Positions 1 through 8,402 of a stretch of 16,521 bases of DNA are shown here, in pieces. The translations under genes and the position numbers were made by a program. The DNA is taken from assembly GCA_903951185.1 (NCBI GenBank), contig CAJBBC010000104.1, forward strand, positions 1 through 16,521. The letters run 5' to 3'. Within the stretch, counting starts at the first letter, position 1. Every line of letters begins with the position of its first letter. A model generated the notes under the pieces. The model was not told the origin of the DNA. It made no database searches and saw only the letters and a program-made list of their open reading frames with translations. The stretch is from an uncultured Actinomycetes bacterium. Its GTDB lineage: Bacteria; Actinomycetota; Actinomycetes; S36-B12; UBA5976.

Positions 1-126
1 AAGCAAAAAATCTAGTTTTTGGCTGGGATCCCAAGGTATTCGCTGATTTTTCCAATAGATAAACTAATTTCGGCTTCCCGCTTAAGTTGCTAGTCTCCCC
101 GCTGGCGCGCAAACTGAAAGAATCGC

Positions 127-3100
127 GTGTATTTAAAGAGTCTGACAATTCGCGGCTTCAAGTCGTTTGCGTCATCAACGACTCTAAATTTTGAACGCGG
201 GATCACCGCTGTCGTAGGACCTAATGGTTCAGGTAAATCAAATGTAATCGATGCAATTGCCTGGGTTATGGGCGAACAAGGTGCTAAAACTTTACGCGGC
301 GGAAAAATGGAAGACGTTATTTTCGCCGGTTCTAGCGGTCGGGCACCACTAGGTCGGGCTGAAGTACTTTTAACTATCGACAATACCGATGGCGCATTAC
401 CTATTGACTACACCGAAGTAACTATTTCGAGAACTATGTTTCGAAATGGTGGTTCAGAATATGCAATCAATGGCACCCCATCACGTTTATTGGATATCCA
501 AGAATTATTAAGTGACTCGGGTATTGGCCGAGAGATGCATGTAATTGTCGGCCAAAACCGATTACGTGAAATTTTATTAGCTACACCAGAGCAACGTCGC
601 TCTTACATTGAAGAAGCAGCAGGTGTTTTAAAACATCGAAAGCGTAAAGAAAAAGCTTTACGCAAATTAGAAGCGATGGAACTCAATTTAACTCGCCTCG
701 AAGATTTAACAAATGAATTACGTCGTCAATTAAAACCTTTGGGTCGACAAGCTGAAGTTGCACGCCGAGCGAATGTAATTCAATCTGATGTGCGCGATGC
801 AAGATTACGTTTATTAGCGGATGACTTATTCCAAATGAAGGTAGCTCTCGATGCTGAAATTGCTGACGAGACAGTTTTACGTGAACGACGTAGTGAAGTC
901 GAAAGTGAATTAACTGCAGCACGAGCTAGAGAAGCAATTCTGGATGCAAATATTGCTGAAGCGGCTCCGCTAGTTGAACGTGCCCAGAATGCTTTTTATC
1001 AATTGGGTGCGTTACAAGAACGTATGCGTTCAACTCTGGCTTTAGCTAAAGAGCGAGTTCGCCAAGGTGAAACTGAAGAAGAAGAAGGGCAGCGCGGCCG
1101 CGATCCAGAAGAAATCGATCGGGAGGCTCAGACGCTGCGAGCATCTGAATCTCAGTTAGCCGCACAAGTTGATCACGATCGACTAGCGCTTAATTCCACA
1201 ATCAGTGAACGCGCTTCAGCTGAAGCAGCGCTAGCAGCCGAAGAAGCCAGACTTCAATCAGTTAACCGAGCTATCGCAGATCGTCGCGAGGGTTTAGCTC
1301 GGATTGCTGGACAGGTTGCGGCGGCAAAGTCCCGAGCTGAAACTCGAGCTGCAGAAATTGGTCGACTTGAAGAACGCTTACGTGAAGCTCGAGAGCGAGC
1401 AGACACAGCTGCCCGCGAATTTAACACTTTAGAAACTCAAGTTGCCGGTTTAAATGAAGGCGAAGTTGGTTTAGACGAAGAACATAATTTTGCGTCAAGC
1501 GCTCTAGCTAAAGCTGAAAATGAATTAGAAGCAGCCAGGCTTGCAGAGCAAGAAGCTGAACGTGATCGCGCTGCTGCTGCGGCCAGACTCGAAGCTTTAG
1601 AACAAGGGATGGCCCGTCGCGATGGTGGAGCTGCCTTATTAGCTGCATCTGATTCAATGTCCGGAATACTTGGCGCAGTTGCAGCTTTGATGCAAATTGA
1701 ACCTGGTTGGGAAACTGCAGTTGCTGCTGCACTTGGCGCCGCAGCTGATGCAGTAGCTGTTGATTCAGCAGATTCAGCAGAAAAAGCAGTACGCATGTTG
1801 CGCCGTGACGATGCCGGACGTGCAGCAATAGTTGTAGTTGGTCAGCAAGCGGCTGACTTAAGTGCTTGGCCAACTTTGAGTGGAAACCAGCGCTATGCAA
1901 TCGATTTAATTACATGTGATTCACAACTTCGAACAACATTGTCAGGAATTCTTAATCGCGTTGTAATGACTGAAAACATCGAAGAGGCAAGAGCGGTAAT
2001 TGCCACTTCGCCAGCAATGCGCGCAGTTACTCGAGATGGCGACTTACTTGGTAACGGTTTTGTACATGGTGGTTCACGTGGCACGCAAAGCCTGATTGAA
2101 ATCCAGGCTGCAGTTGATGAAGCCCGCGAACGTTTAGAAGCATCAGCACATCGTGCTGATCGAGCTAGATTTGCAGTTGCCACCGCAACACAAGCACAGA
2201 CTAAAGCTCTTGATTTGGTGGGCGGCGCACTTGATCGGCTACATGAGTCAGATGCAAATATGGCCGCTATCGCGGAGCAGCTGGGCTCTTTGCAGTCATC
2301 CGTCCGTAGCGCAACGGGTGAAGCGGATCGCTTAGCAGCAGCAATTGAGGCAGCTAATAAAGCTCGTGAAGATGATCAGCGAAGTGTTGCAGAACTTGAA
2401 GCCCGGCAAATTGCTGCTCAAAATGATTCGATAAGTGACGCTGAATTAAATGAAGAATTACGCGATCAACTATTAACTTCAGTTCAAGATACTCGCCAAC
2501 TTGAAATGAATGCTCGCTTAACCGTGCGCACTGGTGAAGAGCGGGTTCGAGCATTAGCTACCCAAGCCGAGCAACTTGAGCACACCGCCAACTTAGAACG
2601 TACGGCCAGGGCCCGCGCAATTGAATTACGTGAACGCCGCCGCCGTGAAGCACAAGTGGCAAAAGCTGTTGTGATTGCTACTGAAAGTGGTCTTGAATTA
2701 CTTGGCCAATCCGTTTCGTTAGCTGCATTTGAACGTGAACAAGTAGTTACCGCACGCCAAGGCCAAGAAACTGAAGTTAAGAAAACTCGCGAACGAATTC
2801 GAGAACTTGCTGCTGAGTTAGAAGTCTTAACCGACAGTGTGCACCGCGACGAAGTGGCTCGTGCTGAACAACGTCTTCGGATTGAATCGATGGAGACTAA
2901 AGCACTGGAAGATTTCGGTGTTGGTCCAACTGAACTGGTTAATGAGTATGGCCCTGAAGTTTTGGTGCCACCATCGCCGCCAGCACCTGGAGATGAAATA
3001 GATCCGACTGCCCCAGAGCCACAGCCGTACCCTTATGTGCGTAAACAGCAGGAGAGTCGCTTAGCTGCTGCTGAACGCTCCCTTGCGTTACTCGGTAAAG

Positions 3101-3741
3101 TCAACCCGCTTGCCCTTGAAGAGTATTCAGCTTTGGAAGATCGACATAAATTCCTTGGTGAGCAATTAGAAGATTTACGTAAATCTCGGGCGGATTTATT
3201 AAGTGTGATCCGCGATGTGGATGAGCGAGTTCAGCAAGTATTTACCCAAGCGTACGAAGATACTGATCGCGAGTTCCGCTCATACTTTGCTCGGTTATTC
3301 CCTGGTGGTGAAGCTCGCTTAATACTTACTGAGCCAAGTGACTTACTAAATACCGGAGTTGAAATTGAAGCTCGACCACCAGGTAAAACTTATAAGCGCT
3401 TGTCGCTACTATCTGGTGGCGAACAATCTCTGACCTCAGTTGCGTTTTTAGTGGCACTTTTCAAAGCGCGACCAAGTCCGTTCTATATTTTGGACGAAGT
3501 TGAAGCAGCACTAGACGATGTGAACTTAGGTCGCTTACTTGAAATTTTGGCTGAACTTCGTCAAGATTCCCAGTTATTGATTATCACCCACCAGAAGCGC
3601 ACAATGGAGATAGCCGATGCACTTTACGGTGTATCGATGCGTGGCGATGGGGTAACTCAAGTTATTAGCCAACGAATTTCGCGTGAAAACGCTACCCCTG
3701 AAGGCGCAGCTGACGCTGCGATGGCAACTCAATCTAGTTAG
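127..3741 (+). CDS. smc: Chromosome segregation protein SMC
   Basis: Structural maintenance of chromosomes ATPase, which dimerises and with ScpA/ScpB compacts and segregates the chromosome. The 1204-residue length fits the family. The N-terminal head has a Walker A motif GPNGSGKS at residues 31-38. The C-terminal head has the ABC signature LSGGEQ at 1095-1100 and Walker B YILDEVEAALDD at about 1120-1131. Long Glu/Arg/Ala-rich coiled coils flank a hinge at roughly 505-660, which includes a glycine-rich stretch GNGFVHGGSRG. A proline-rich insert (about 946-972) before the C-terminal coil is common in actinobacterial SMCs. The start is GTG at 127, because YLKSLTIRGFKSF is the expected first strand; only a weak purine stretch (gaaag) precedes it. 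No scpA/scpB is visible. The C-terminal end lies in a 15-bp tandem repeat. Confidence 0.97.
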   Translation: MYLKSLTIRGFKSFASSTTLNFERGITAVVGPNGSGKSNVIDAIAWVMGEQGAKTLRGGKMEDVIFAGSSGRAPLGRAEVLLTIDNTDGALPIDYTEVTISRTMFRNGGSEYAINGTPSRLLDIQELLSDSGIGREMHVIVGQNRLREILLATPEQRRSYIEEAAGVLKHRKRKEKALRKLEAMELNLTRLEDLTNELRRQLKPLGRQAEVARRANVIQSDVRDARLRLLADDLFQMKVALDAEIADETVLRERRSEVESELTAARAREAILDANIAEAAPLVERAQNAFYQLGALQERMRSTLALAKERVRQGETEEEEGQRGRDPEEIDREAQTLRASESQLAAQVDHDRLALNSTISERASAEAALAAEEARLQSVNRAIADRREGLARIAGQVAAAKSRAETRAAEIGRLEERLREARERADTAAREFNTLETQVAGLNEGEVGLDEEHNFASSALAKAENELEAARLAEQEAERDRAAAAARLEALEQGMARRDGGAALLAASDSMSGILGAVAALMQIEPGWETAVAAALGAAADAVAVDSADSAEKAVRMLRRDDAGRAAIVVVGQQAADLSAWPTLSGNQRYAIDLITCDSQLRTTLSGILNRVVMTENIEEARAVIATSPAMRAVTRDGDLLGNGFVHGGSRGTQSLIEIQAAVDEARERLEASAHRADRARFAVATATQAQTKALDLVGGALDRLHESDANMAAIAEQLGSLQSSVRSATGEADRLAAAIEAANKAREDDQRSVAELEARQIAAQNDSISDAELNEELRDQLLTSVQDTRQLEMNARLTVRTGEERVRALATQAEQLEHTANLERTARARAIELRERRRREAQVAKAVVIATESGLELLGQSVSLAAFEREQVVTARQGQETEVKKTRERIRELAAELEVLTDSVHRDEVARAEQRLRIESMETKALEDFGVGPTELVNEYGPEVLVPPSPPAPGDEIDPTAPEPQPYPYVRKQQESRLAAAERSLALLGKVNPLALEEYSALEDRHKFLGEQLEDLRKSRADLLSVIRDVDERVQQVFTQAYEDTDREFRSYFARLFPGGEARLILTEPSDLLNTGVEIEARPPGKTYKRLSLLSGGEQSLTSVAFLVALFKARPSPFYILDEVEAALDDVNLGRLLEILAELRQDSQLLIITHQKRTMEIADALYGVSMRGDGVTQVISQRISRENATPEGAADAAMATQSS

Positions 3742-3774
3742 GCACAATCTAGTTAGGCTCAATCTAGTTAGTAG
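3730..3774 (+). repeat. Three-copy 15-bp tandem repeat carrying the smc stop codon
   Basis: Three consecutive 15-bp units share the core CAATCTAGTTAG (3730-3744, 3745-3759, 3760-3774). The first two units differ only in the last base and the third diverges in its last three. The period is a multiple of three, so in the smc frame each unit reads Gln-Ser-Ser-stop. The first unit encodes the real smc C-terminus, and the next two repeat the stop in frame. The array fills almost all of the smc-ftsY gap and ends 8 bp before the ftsY ATG; its last unit supplies part of the purine-rich ribosome binding stretch taggtaag. Confidence 0.9.
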
Positions 3775-3782
3775 GTAAGTAA

Positions 3783-4868
3783 ATGGATACAAACTTATTA
3801 GTTTGGTTAATTACAACGATTGTTGCCACTGTGGCTGTATTTCTCTTAATAACCAATCGGATAAAGAGTTCATCCAATCTTTCGGGAAAAACTCTTGATC
3901 AGATTACGGCTCCACCACAGCCACCAAATGCGAGTTTAGATAATCCAGAAACTGCCTCAGAGCGAACAAGTCGTCTAAAAAATAGATTTACAAATTCTCA
4001 AGCTGGAATCAATAATTCACTAAGAAATCTATTTACTAAAACTTCACTAACCGAAACAGAGTGGACTGAGCTTGAAGAAGCTTTAATTATCGCTGATGTT
4101 GGGGCTAAATCAGCTGCTGAAATCATTCATAAATTAAAAGCTGCTGTTCGAAATTTAAGTTCAACTAGTCCCAATCAGTTAAAAGACGTAGTGAAATCTG
4201 TGCTCGTCGAAATAGTTGCCGGTGACTACGATCGAACTTTAAAGATTTCACGCAAAAATGATCAACCAGCTGTAGTACTTACTGTCGGAGTAAATGGCAC
4301 GGGAAAAACTACGACAACTGGAAAAATGGCTCGAATGCTAGTTGCCAAAGATTTAGATGTACTACTTGGCGCTGCAGATACGTTTCGGGCCGCTGCAGCG
4401 CAACAGTTAACAACTTGGGGTGATCGAGTTGGGGTAGCAGTTGTGCGTGGTATTCCGGAAAGTGATCCGGCATCAGTTGCATTTGAGGCGGTATCAGCTG
4501 GCATCGAATCTGAGGTCGATGTTGTGCTGATAGATACTGCTGGCCGCTTACACACTAAACAAGGTTTGATGGACGAATTAGGTAAAGTGCATCGGGTTAT
4601 CAGCAAAACAACCACAGTTGACGAAGTACTTTTAGTAATTGATGCGACTACTGGCCAAAATGGTTTGAATCAAGCAAAGCTATTTTCTGAAGTTGTGCCT
4701 TTGACTGGAATAGTTCTAACAAAATTAGATGGTACCGCTAAAGGTGGAATTGTAATCGCCGTCCAAAATGAATTAGGAATCCCAGTTAAATTAGTCGGCC
4801 TAGGCGAGGGACCGGATGACCTTGCTTTATTTGATCCAATTTTGTTTGTTGAAGGTTTAGTAAATTAA
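3783..4868 (+). CDS. ftsY: Signal recognition particle receptor FtsY
   Basis: Membrane-associated SRP receptor GTPase that docks ribosome-nascent chain-SRP complexes at the translocon. An N-terminal hydrophobic segment at about residues 5-24 looks like a true membrane anchor, as in many actinobacterial FtsY proteins. A short polar linker rather than a long acidic A domain follows. The helical N domain (about 75-150) leads into the G domain: G1 GVNGTGKT 169-176, DTFRAAA 199-205, G3 DTAGRL 251-256, G4 TKLDG 313-317 and the closing GLGEGPDDL 339-347. The 361-residue length is normal. The ATG at 3783 follows taggtaag at a suitable distance and places the membrane segment at the N-terminus. It lies 41 bp downstream of smc, probably in the same transcript. 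Its TAA shares bases with the stop of the convergent gene. Confidence 0.97.
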   Translation: MDTNLLVWLITTIVATVAVFLLITNRIKSSSNLSGKTLDQITAPPQPPNASLDNPETASERTSRLKNRFTNSQAGINNSLRNLFTKTSLTETEWTELEEALIIADVGAKSAAEIIHKLKAAVRNLSSTSPNQLKDVVKSVLVEIVAGDYDRTLKISRKNDQPAVVLTVGVNGTGKTTTTGKMARMLVAKDLDVLLGAADTFRAAAAQQLTTWGDRVGVAVVRGIPESDPASVAFEAVSAGIESEVDVVLIDTAGRLHTKQGLMDELGKVHRVISKTTTVDEVLLVIDATTGQNGLNQAKLFSEVVPLTGIVLTKLDGTAKGGIVIAVQNELGIPVKLVGLGEGPDDLALFDPILFVEGLVN

Positions 4869-5476
4869 CCCACGTAAGCATTAACTACAAATTTTCCATC
4901 AATTTCTAAATTAATTCGATTAATCCGGTAGTCCATCGTCACTGCAAAAGATTCACCATCACGCATAACTATCCGATATTCAAACTGCGGTGATTTCTGA
5001 TCGATTAACGCAATTGCTTCAGTTTCAGTCAGCCCGATAACGAGAGCAGCAATTTCTTGAGCAAGTGGATCTGCGCCCCATAGTTGCTCACCTTTTGCAC
5101 GTATCAATACTTCAAATTCATAACGATCACCAGAATTATTCTTGGCCAGTACATTTGTTTTTCCGACGGCTAACGCAGTCAATCCAGGGTAAATCTCGTA
5201 ACTGCCCATATCTTGACCAGGGGTGAATTCAAGTAATTCAGAGTTTGAAATTTCAACTTGCCACTCTTCTGCATTATCAACCATTAAAACAACAGCACTA
5301 CCGACGGTGACTTCGGTATATTCCTCGAATTCAGGATTGAACATTGTTGGCGGTTGCACCCATGCACCATTGGTCTCAAGTGGCTGTGGCTGCACGTCAG
5401 CTTGGTTACCTCTAGAGAAATATCCAAAACTTAAAATCAGAATTAACCCGATACCAACGCCAACAACTTTTTTCAT
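4865..5476 (-). CDS. Membrane-anchored or secreted putative protease inhibitor (Ig-like plus I13/I78-like domain)
   Basis: A 203-residue exported or N-anchored protein. Residues 3-20 form a hydrophobic signal/anchor after MKK; no lipobox cysteine is seen. A linker leads to a beta-rich module at about 54-128 (VTVGSAVVLMVDN, then YPGLTALAVGKTNV) that resembles bacterial Ig-like domains. The last ~60 residues resemble the potato inhibitor I (I13)/I78 inhibitor fold: GLTETEAIALI at 148-158, then VTMDYRINRINLEIDG at 179-194 and a final VG. By alignment from memory with barley CI-2 (VTMEYRIDRVRL), the reactive bond would be Met181-Asp182. The gene starts 22 bp after the moeA stop on the same strand, so it is probably cotranscribed with moeA. 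Export is inferred, the inhibitor-like fold is fairly likely, and inhibitory activity is unproven. Confidence 0.75.
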   Translation of the reverse strand: MKKVVGVGIGLILILSFGYFSRGNQADVQPQPLETNGAWVQPPTMFNPEFEEYTEVTVGSAVVLMVDNAEEWQVEISNSELLEFTPGQDMGSYEIYPGLTALAVGKTNVLAKNNSGDRYEFEVLIRAKGEQLWGADPLAQEIAALVIGLTETEAIALIDQKSPQFEYRIVMRDGESFAVTMDYRINRINLEIDGKFVVNAYVG

Positions 5477-5498
5477 ATCTTCAGTATGCCTGCTTTAG

Positions 5499-6680
5499 TT
5501 AATTTGGTAGTGGCAACCAATCGACTATTGCACCCCTAGTTTGTCCACCGGGTTCGACAATTGCGTATCCAGTTGCATTAACAAAGCCTCGCAACATCGA
5601 AGAATCTAAGTAATCAACGGGTTCAATTAAACCAACTTCATCAATTGCCTGAATTTCGCGGCAAAGGACAAATCTATGTTCTTTTTCCGGTGCCAAAATA
5701 TCCACATCCAGTATTCGGCGCTCAAAAGTTGGAAACTTCTGAGCTGTAGATCCCGCAAGAAAAGGTCTGACCATAGTTAGTAAACCAATAACCGCTGACT
5801 GAGGATTACCTGGCAAACCAATTAAGTATTTATCTGGCAGCTGCGCAAGTATTTGATGGTAGCCAGGTCGAACTAAAACAGCATCAATCAGAATTAATCC
5901 ATTTGAGTCTTGAATAGCTTGATGTACAAAATCGACTGGGCCGCTTGCGGTACCACCCGTTGTTATAACTAAATGTGCGGCTGACTTTCGGATGGCATTA
6001 ATGTGCGCAACTAAATCGTCTGCCACATATTGGACTTCATTTAGTTGGCCACCTAGATGAGTTATCCAGTCAGCAATCGCCGGCCCGATTGAATCTCTAA
6101 CTTTGCCTCGCTCTGCTGGCCCGGTCTGGATAAGTTCGTCGCCGCAAATTAGGACATCTACCAATGGCTTTTCATAAACAGTTACCTGTTCATAACCTGC
6201 CGCTGCGGCTAAACCAATCAGAGCTGGTGTCAACTTTGTCTGCGGCTCAATTAAAACTTCATCTATTTTGGCCTCAGCTGCAATCGGCCTTATGTTTTCA
6301 CCTTCTTTAAAATCGAACTTTGCAGTGACAATATTTTCATTTAACAAACAATCTTCTTGTTTAAGTACTGTGGTTATCGGCTGTGGCAGGGCAGCACCGG
6401 TAGCAATATAAATACACTGGCCGTCAGCAATCTTCTGGTCCGAAACATCACCAGCTAAGTTTGATCCAATTTGTTGCCAAGGACCTAGACCAACAACGGC
6501 ATAACCATCCACCCGGGCTGCTCTGAATGGCGGTAAATTCGATTTTGCTTTCACCTCAACAGCAAGTACATGACCATTGGCTTGAGTTAGTGCCAAATCA
6601 ACTATTTTTGTTGGCGGTGCCACATTGTGAGCAACCTGCATAGCAATCTCTAGTTGCGCATCAATTATGGTTTCGGACAT
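5499..6680 (-). CDS. moeA: Molybdopterin molybdenumtransferase MoeA
   Basis: Catalyses the last step of Moco synthesis, inserting molybdate into adenylylated molybdopterin in the cytoplasm. The 393 residues match the usual length of about 400. Family motifs appear in order: VDGYAV 57-62, ATGAALP 93-99, a MoCF/MogA-like domain beginning near 173 with GDEL 180-183, TTGGTASGPVDF 240-251 (the GGVSxG-type loop, here with Thr for the usual first Val), LPGNPQSA 289-296, and a C-terminal beta domain. It starts with ATG (MSETIIDAQL) and is divergent from moaE across 62 bp, so the two Moco transcription units probably share a regulatory region. The downstream 203-residue gene lies in the same orientation. 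No separate mogA/moaB is present here, so the adenylyltransferase must be encoded elsewhere. Confidence 0.93.
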   Translation of the reverse strand: MSETIIDAQLEIAMQVAHNVAPPTKIVDLALTQANGHVLAVEVKAKSNLPPFRAARVDGYAVVGLGPWQQIGSNLAGDVSDQKIADGQCIYIATGAALPQPITTVLKQEDCLLNENIVTAKFDFKEGENIRPIAAEAKIDEVLIEPQTKLTPALIGLAAAAGYEQVTVYEKPLVDVLICGDELIQTGPAERGKVRDSIGPAIADWITHLGGQLNEVQYVADDLVAHINAIRKSAAHLVITTGGTASGPVDFVHQAIQDSNGLILIDAVLVRPGYHQILAQLPDKYLIGLPGNPQSAVIGLLTMVRPFLAGSTAQKFPTFERRILDVDILAPEKEHRFVLCREIQAIDEVGLIEPVDYLDSSMLRGFVNATGYAIVEPGGQTRGAIVDWLPLPN

Positions 6681-6706
6681 GAGTTAATTCTGTCGCATTG
6701 GGGCAG

Positions 6707-6736
6707 TTCAGATACATCAGGTGGATGAACAATAAT
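6707..6736 (+). promoter_or_regulatory. Candidate promoter for moaE operon (possibly leaderless)
   Basis: TTCAGA (6707-6712) and AATAAT (6731-6736) match the sigma-70-type -35 and -10 boxes at 4/6 and 5/6 positions, with an 18-bp spacer. The -10 box ends 6 bp before the moaE ATG, so transcription would begin at or next to the start codon and give a leaderless mRNA. No Shine-Dalgarno sequence precedes this ATG, which agrees. Found by eye only. Confidence 0.4.
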
Positions 6737-6742
6737 TAACCC

Positions 6743-7165
6743 ATGAGCAAAGTCAGCCAAGCCCTTGTGACAAGTGATCGGATTGACTCTGCTAAGTATC
6801 AAGCTCTGGTAGCTGACGCTGGGGCTGGCGCAATTGTTACATTTTCTGGTGATGTTCGAAATCATGATCAAGGCAAACCTGTTACTAGTTTGGAATACGA
6901 AGCACATCCAGATGCGCAGCAGATTCTGCGAAAAGTAGCGGAAGAAGTGGCTGATCAGTATGAGATTTTTCAGGTGGCTTTGGCGCATCGCATTGGTTTG
7001 ATCCCGCTAGGTGAAACCGCATTTTTAGTTTGCGTTTCAGCAGCACATCGTCAAGATGCTTTTGCTGCTTGCCAGCAGATAGTAGATGAAGTAAAAATTC
7101 AAATTCCGATTTGGAAACATCAAATTTTCGCGGATGGTACAGATCAGTGGGTTAATTTCGCGTGA
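6743..7165 (+). CDS. moaE: Molybdopterin synthase catalytic subunit MoaE
   Basis: Large subunit of molybdopterin synthase; with thiocarboxylated MoaD it adds two sulfurs to precursor Z (cPMP) to form molybdopterin. Its 140 residues are typical. Motifs seen: FSGDVRNHDQGK 34-45, SLEYEAHP 49-56, AHRIGLIPLGE 81-91, AAHR 100-103, and EVKIQIPIWKHQ 116-127. The two lysines in the last motif (118 and 125) sit where the family's catalytic lysines (119 and 126 in E. coli) are expected. ATG 6743 gives a normal N-terminus. It is the first gene of moaE-moaA-moaD-permease; its TGA overlaps the moaA GTG by 3 bases in a GTGA junction, which implies translational coupling. Confidence 0.95.
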   Translation: MSKVSQALVTSDRIDSAKYQALVADAGAGAIVTFSGDVRNHDQGKPVTSLEYEAHPDAQQILRKVAEEVADQYEIFQVALAHRIGLIPLGETAFLVCVSAAHRQDAFAACQQIVDEVKIQIPIWKHQIFADGTDQWVNFA

Positions 7166-8163
7166 CTAAATTAATTGATACTTATGGCCGAGTGCACCGT
7201 GATTTGAGAGTTTCGTTAACAGATCGCTGCAACTTGCGGTGTACCTACTGTATGCCCGCAGATTTCAATAATTGGTTGCCAAACGATGAATTACTGACTA
7301 CCAACGAATTGATGACTGTCTTGCAAGTTGCCGTGGATTCTGGGATAACTGAAGTTCGGCTAACTGGTGGTGAACCGCTACTGCGACCAGATATCGTCGA
7401 AATTGTTAAACAAATTTCTGCCCTAAATAATCCACCGAAACTTTCACTTACCACAAATGGAATTCGCTTAGTCGATTTAGCACAACCACTTAAAGATGCT
7501 GGACTTGAGCGAATCAATGTAAGTCTGGACACTTTACAAGTTGATCGATTTAATCAAATGACTCATCGTGATCGACTCGATGATGTACTAAAAGGTTTAA
7601 AAGCTGCACGGGATAGTGGACTATCACCAATAAAGATAAATACTGTTTTAATGCCGGGGGTAAACAATGATGAAGCAACGGCTCTCTTGCACTGGGCGAT
7701 CGCTGAAGGTTATCAATTGCGCTTCATTGAACAAATGCCGTTAGATGCTGGTGGTCTTTGGAGTAGAAGCAAAATGGTTACCGCAGATGAAATTTTTGAA
7801 AGTCTTTCCGCGGAATTTAAGTTAACTCCGAAAGAAAATCGCGGTTCAGCGCCAGCCGAAGAATTCTTAGTGAATGGTGGTCCGGCAACTGTAGGAATTA
7901 TTGCCAGTGTGACAAGACCATTTTGTGGGGATTGTGATCGCCTGCGGTTAACTTCAGATGGGCAGATCCGTTCTTGTCTATTTGCAAAAACCGAAACTGA
8001 TTTGCGCGGGTTACTTCGCAATCCGAAATTATCAAGCTCTGAACTCAGTCAAGCTATTGCAAAGTTATTTGAAAAAACAGTATTCGAAAAATTGCCAGGT
8101 CATGGGATCAATAATCCGGATTTTGTTCAACCAAGTCGTCCCATGTCAGCAATTGGCGGCTGA
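7162..8163 (+). CDS. moaA: GTP 3',8-cyclase MoaA (radical SAM)
   Basis: Radical SAM enzyme that converts GTP to 3',8-cyclo-GTP, the first committed step of Moco synthesis, together with MoaC. The N-terminal [4Fe-4S] site is CNLRCTYC with Cys23, Cys27 and Cys30. The SAM-binding GGEP follows in RLTGGEPLLRPD. The second cluster that binds GTP uses Cys255, Cys258 and Cys272 in FCGDCDRLRLTSDGQIRSC. The C-terminus ends in Gly-Gly, as needed for MoaA activity in studied homologues. At 333 residues the length is normal. The GTG start at 7162 overlaps the moaE stop and gives the expected spacing to the cysteine motif. moaC, its obligatory partner, is absent from the window. Confidence 0.96.
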   Translation: MTKLIDTYGRVHRDLRVSLTDRCNLRCTYCMPADFNNWLPNDELLTTNELMTVLQVAVDSGITEVRLTGGEPLLRPDIVEIVKQISALNNPPKLSLTTNGIRLVDLAQPLKDAGLERINVSLDTLQVDRFNQMTHRDRLDDVLKGLKAARDSGLSPIKINTVLMPGVNNDEATALLHWAIAEGYQLRFIEQMPLDAGGLWSRSKMVTADEIFESLSAEFKLTPKENRGSAPAEEFLVNGGPATVGIIASVTRPFCGDCDRLRLTSDGQIRSCLFAKTETDLRGLLRNPKLSSSELSQAIAKLFEKTVFEKLPGHGINNPDFVQPSRPMSAIGG

Positions 8164-8165
8164 TC

Positions 8166-8402
8166 ATGGTTACTGTTCGATTTTTTGCTGCTGCAAAAGC
8201 TGCGACAAAAACTAATGAGGTAAAGATCTCGGCTAACACTGTTGAACAAGTTTTAGCGCTAACTATTGAAAAGTTTCCAGACTTAGCTGCGGTACTTCCA
8301 AAATGTAGTTATTTACTAAATGGGATCGCTTGTTCTGATTTATCAACTAAATTAAGCCCAGAAGATTTACTTGATATTTTGCCCCCATTTGCCGGAGGTT
8401 AA
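8166..8402 (+). CDS. moaD: Molybdopterin synthase sulfur carrier subunit MoaD
   Basis: Ubiquitin-fold sulfur carrier of molybdopterin synthase; its C-terminal glycine is adenylylated and thiocarboxylated, then donates sulfur inside MoaE. The 78-residue protein opens with the beta strand VTVRFFAAAKAA and ends ILPPFAGG; the terminal Gly-Gly is diagnostic. ATG 8166 is 2 bp after the moaA stop. The codons for its last residues (gccggaggt) also form a GGAGG ribosome binding site for the next gene, whose GTG follows the moaD TAA directly. No MoeB/ThiF-type activating enzyme is nearby. ThiS and other ubiquitin-like carriers share this fold, but the moaE/moaA context settles the call. Confidence 0.93.
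   Translation: MVTVRFFAAAKAATKTNEVKISANTVEQVLALTIEKFPDLAAVLPKCSYLLNGIACSDLSTKLSPEDLLDILPPFAGG

Noticed and set aside
1..62. Possible C-terminal end of an upstream + strand gene (frame ending TAA at 60-62, about 19 codons ending FADFSNR).
   Set aside because: Too short to recognise, and a second frame is also open to 44-46; nothing distinguishes it from chance, and it does not look like the end of a neighbour I could name.
1437..2183. Long minus-strand open frames inside smc.
   Set aside because: Composition mirrors the Ala/Glu coiled-coil codons of smc; no recognisable domain, and the + strand frame is certain.
6665..6988. Minus-strand open frame spanning the moeA-moaE divergent region.
   Set aside because: Overlaps the clear moaE gene in antisense and has no protein-like features.
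7958..8215. Open + strand frame across the moaA-moaD junction.
   Set aside because: Out of frame with both well-supported Moco genes and lacks any motif.
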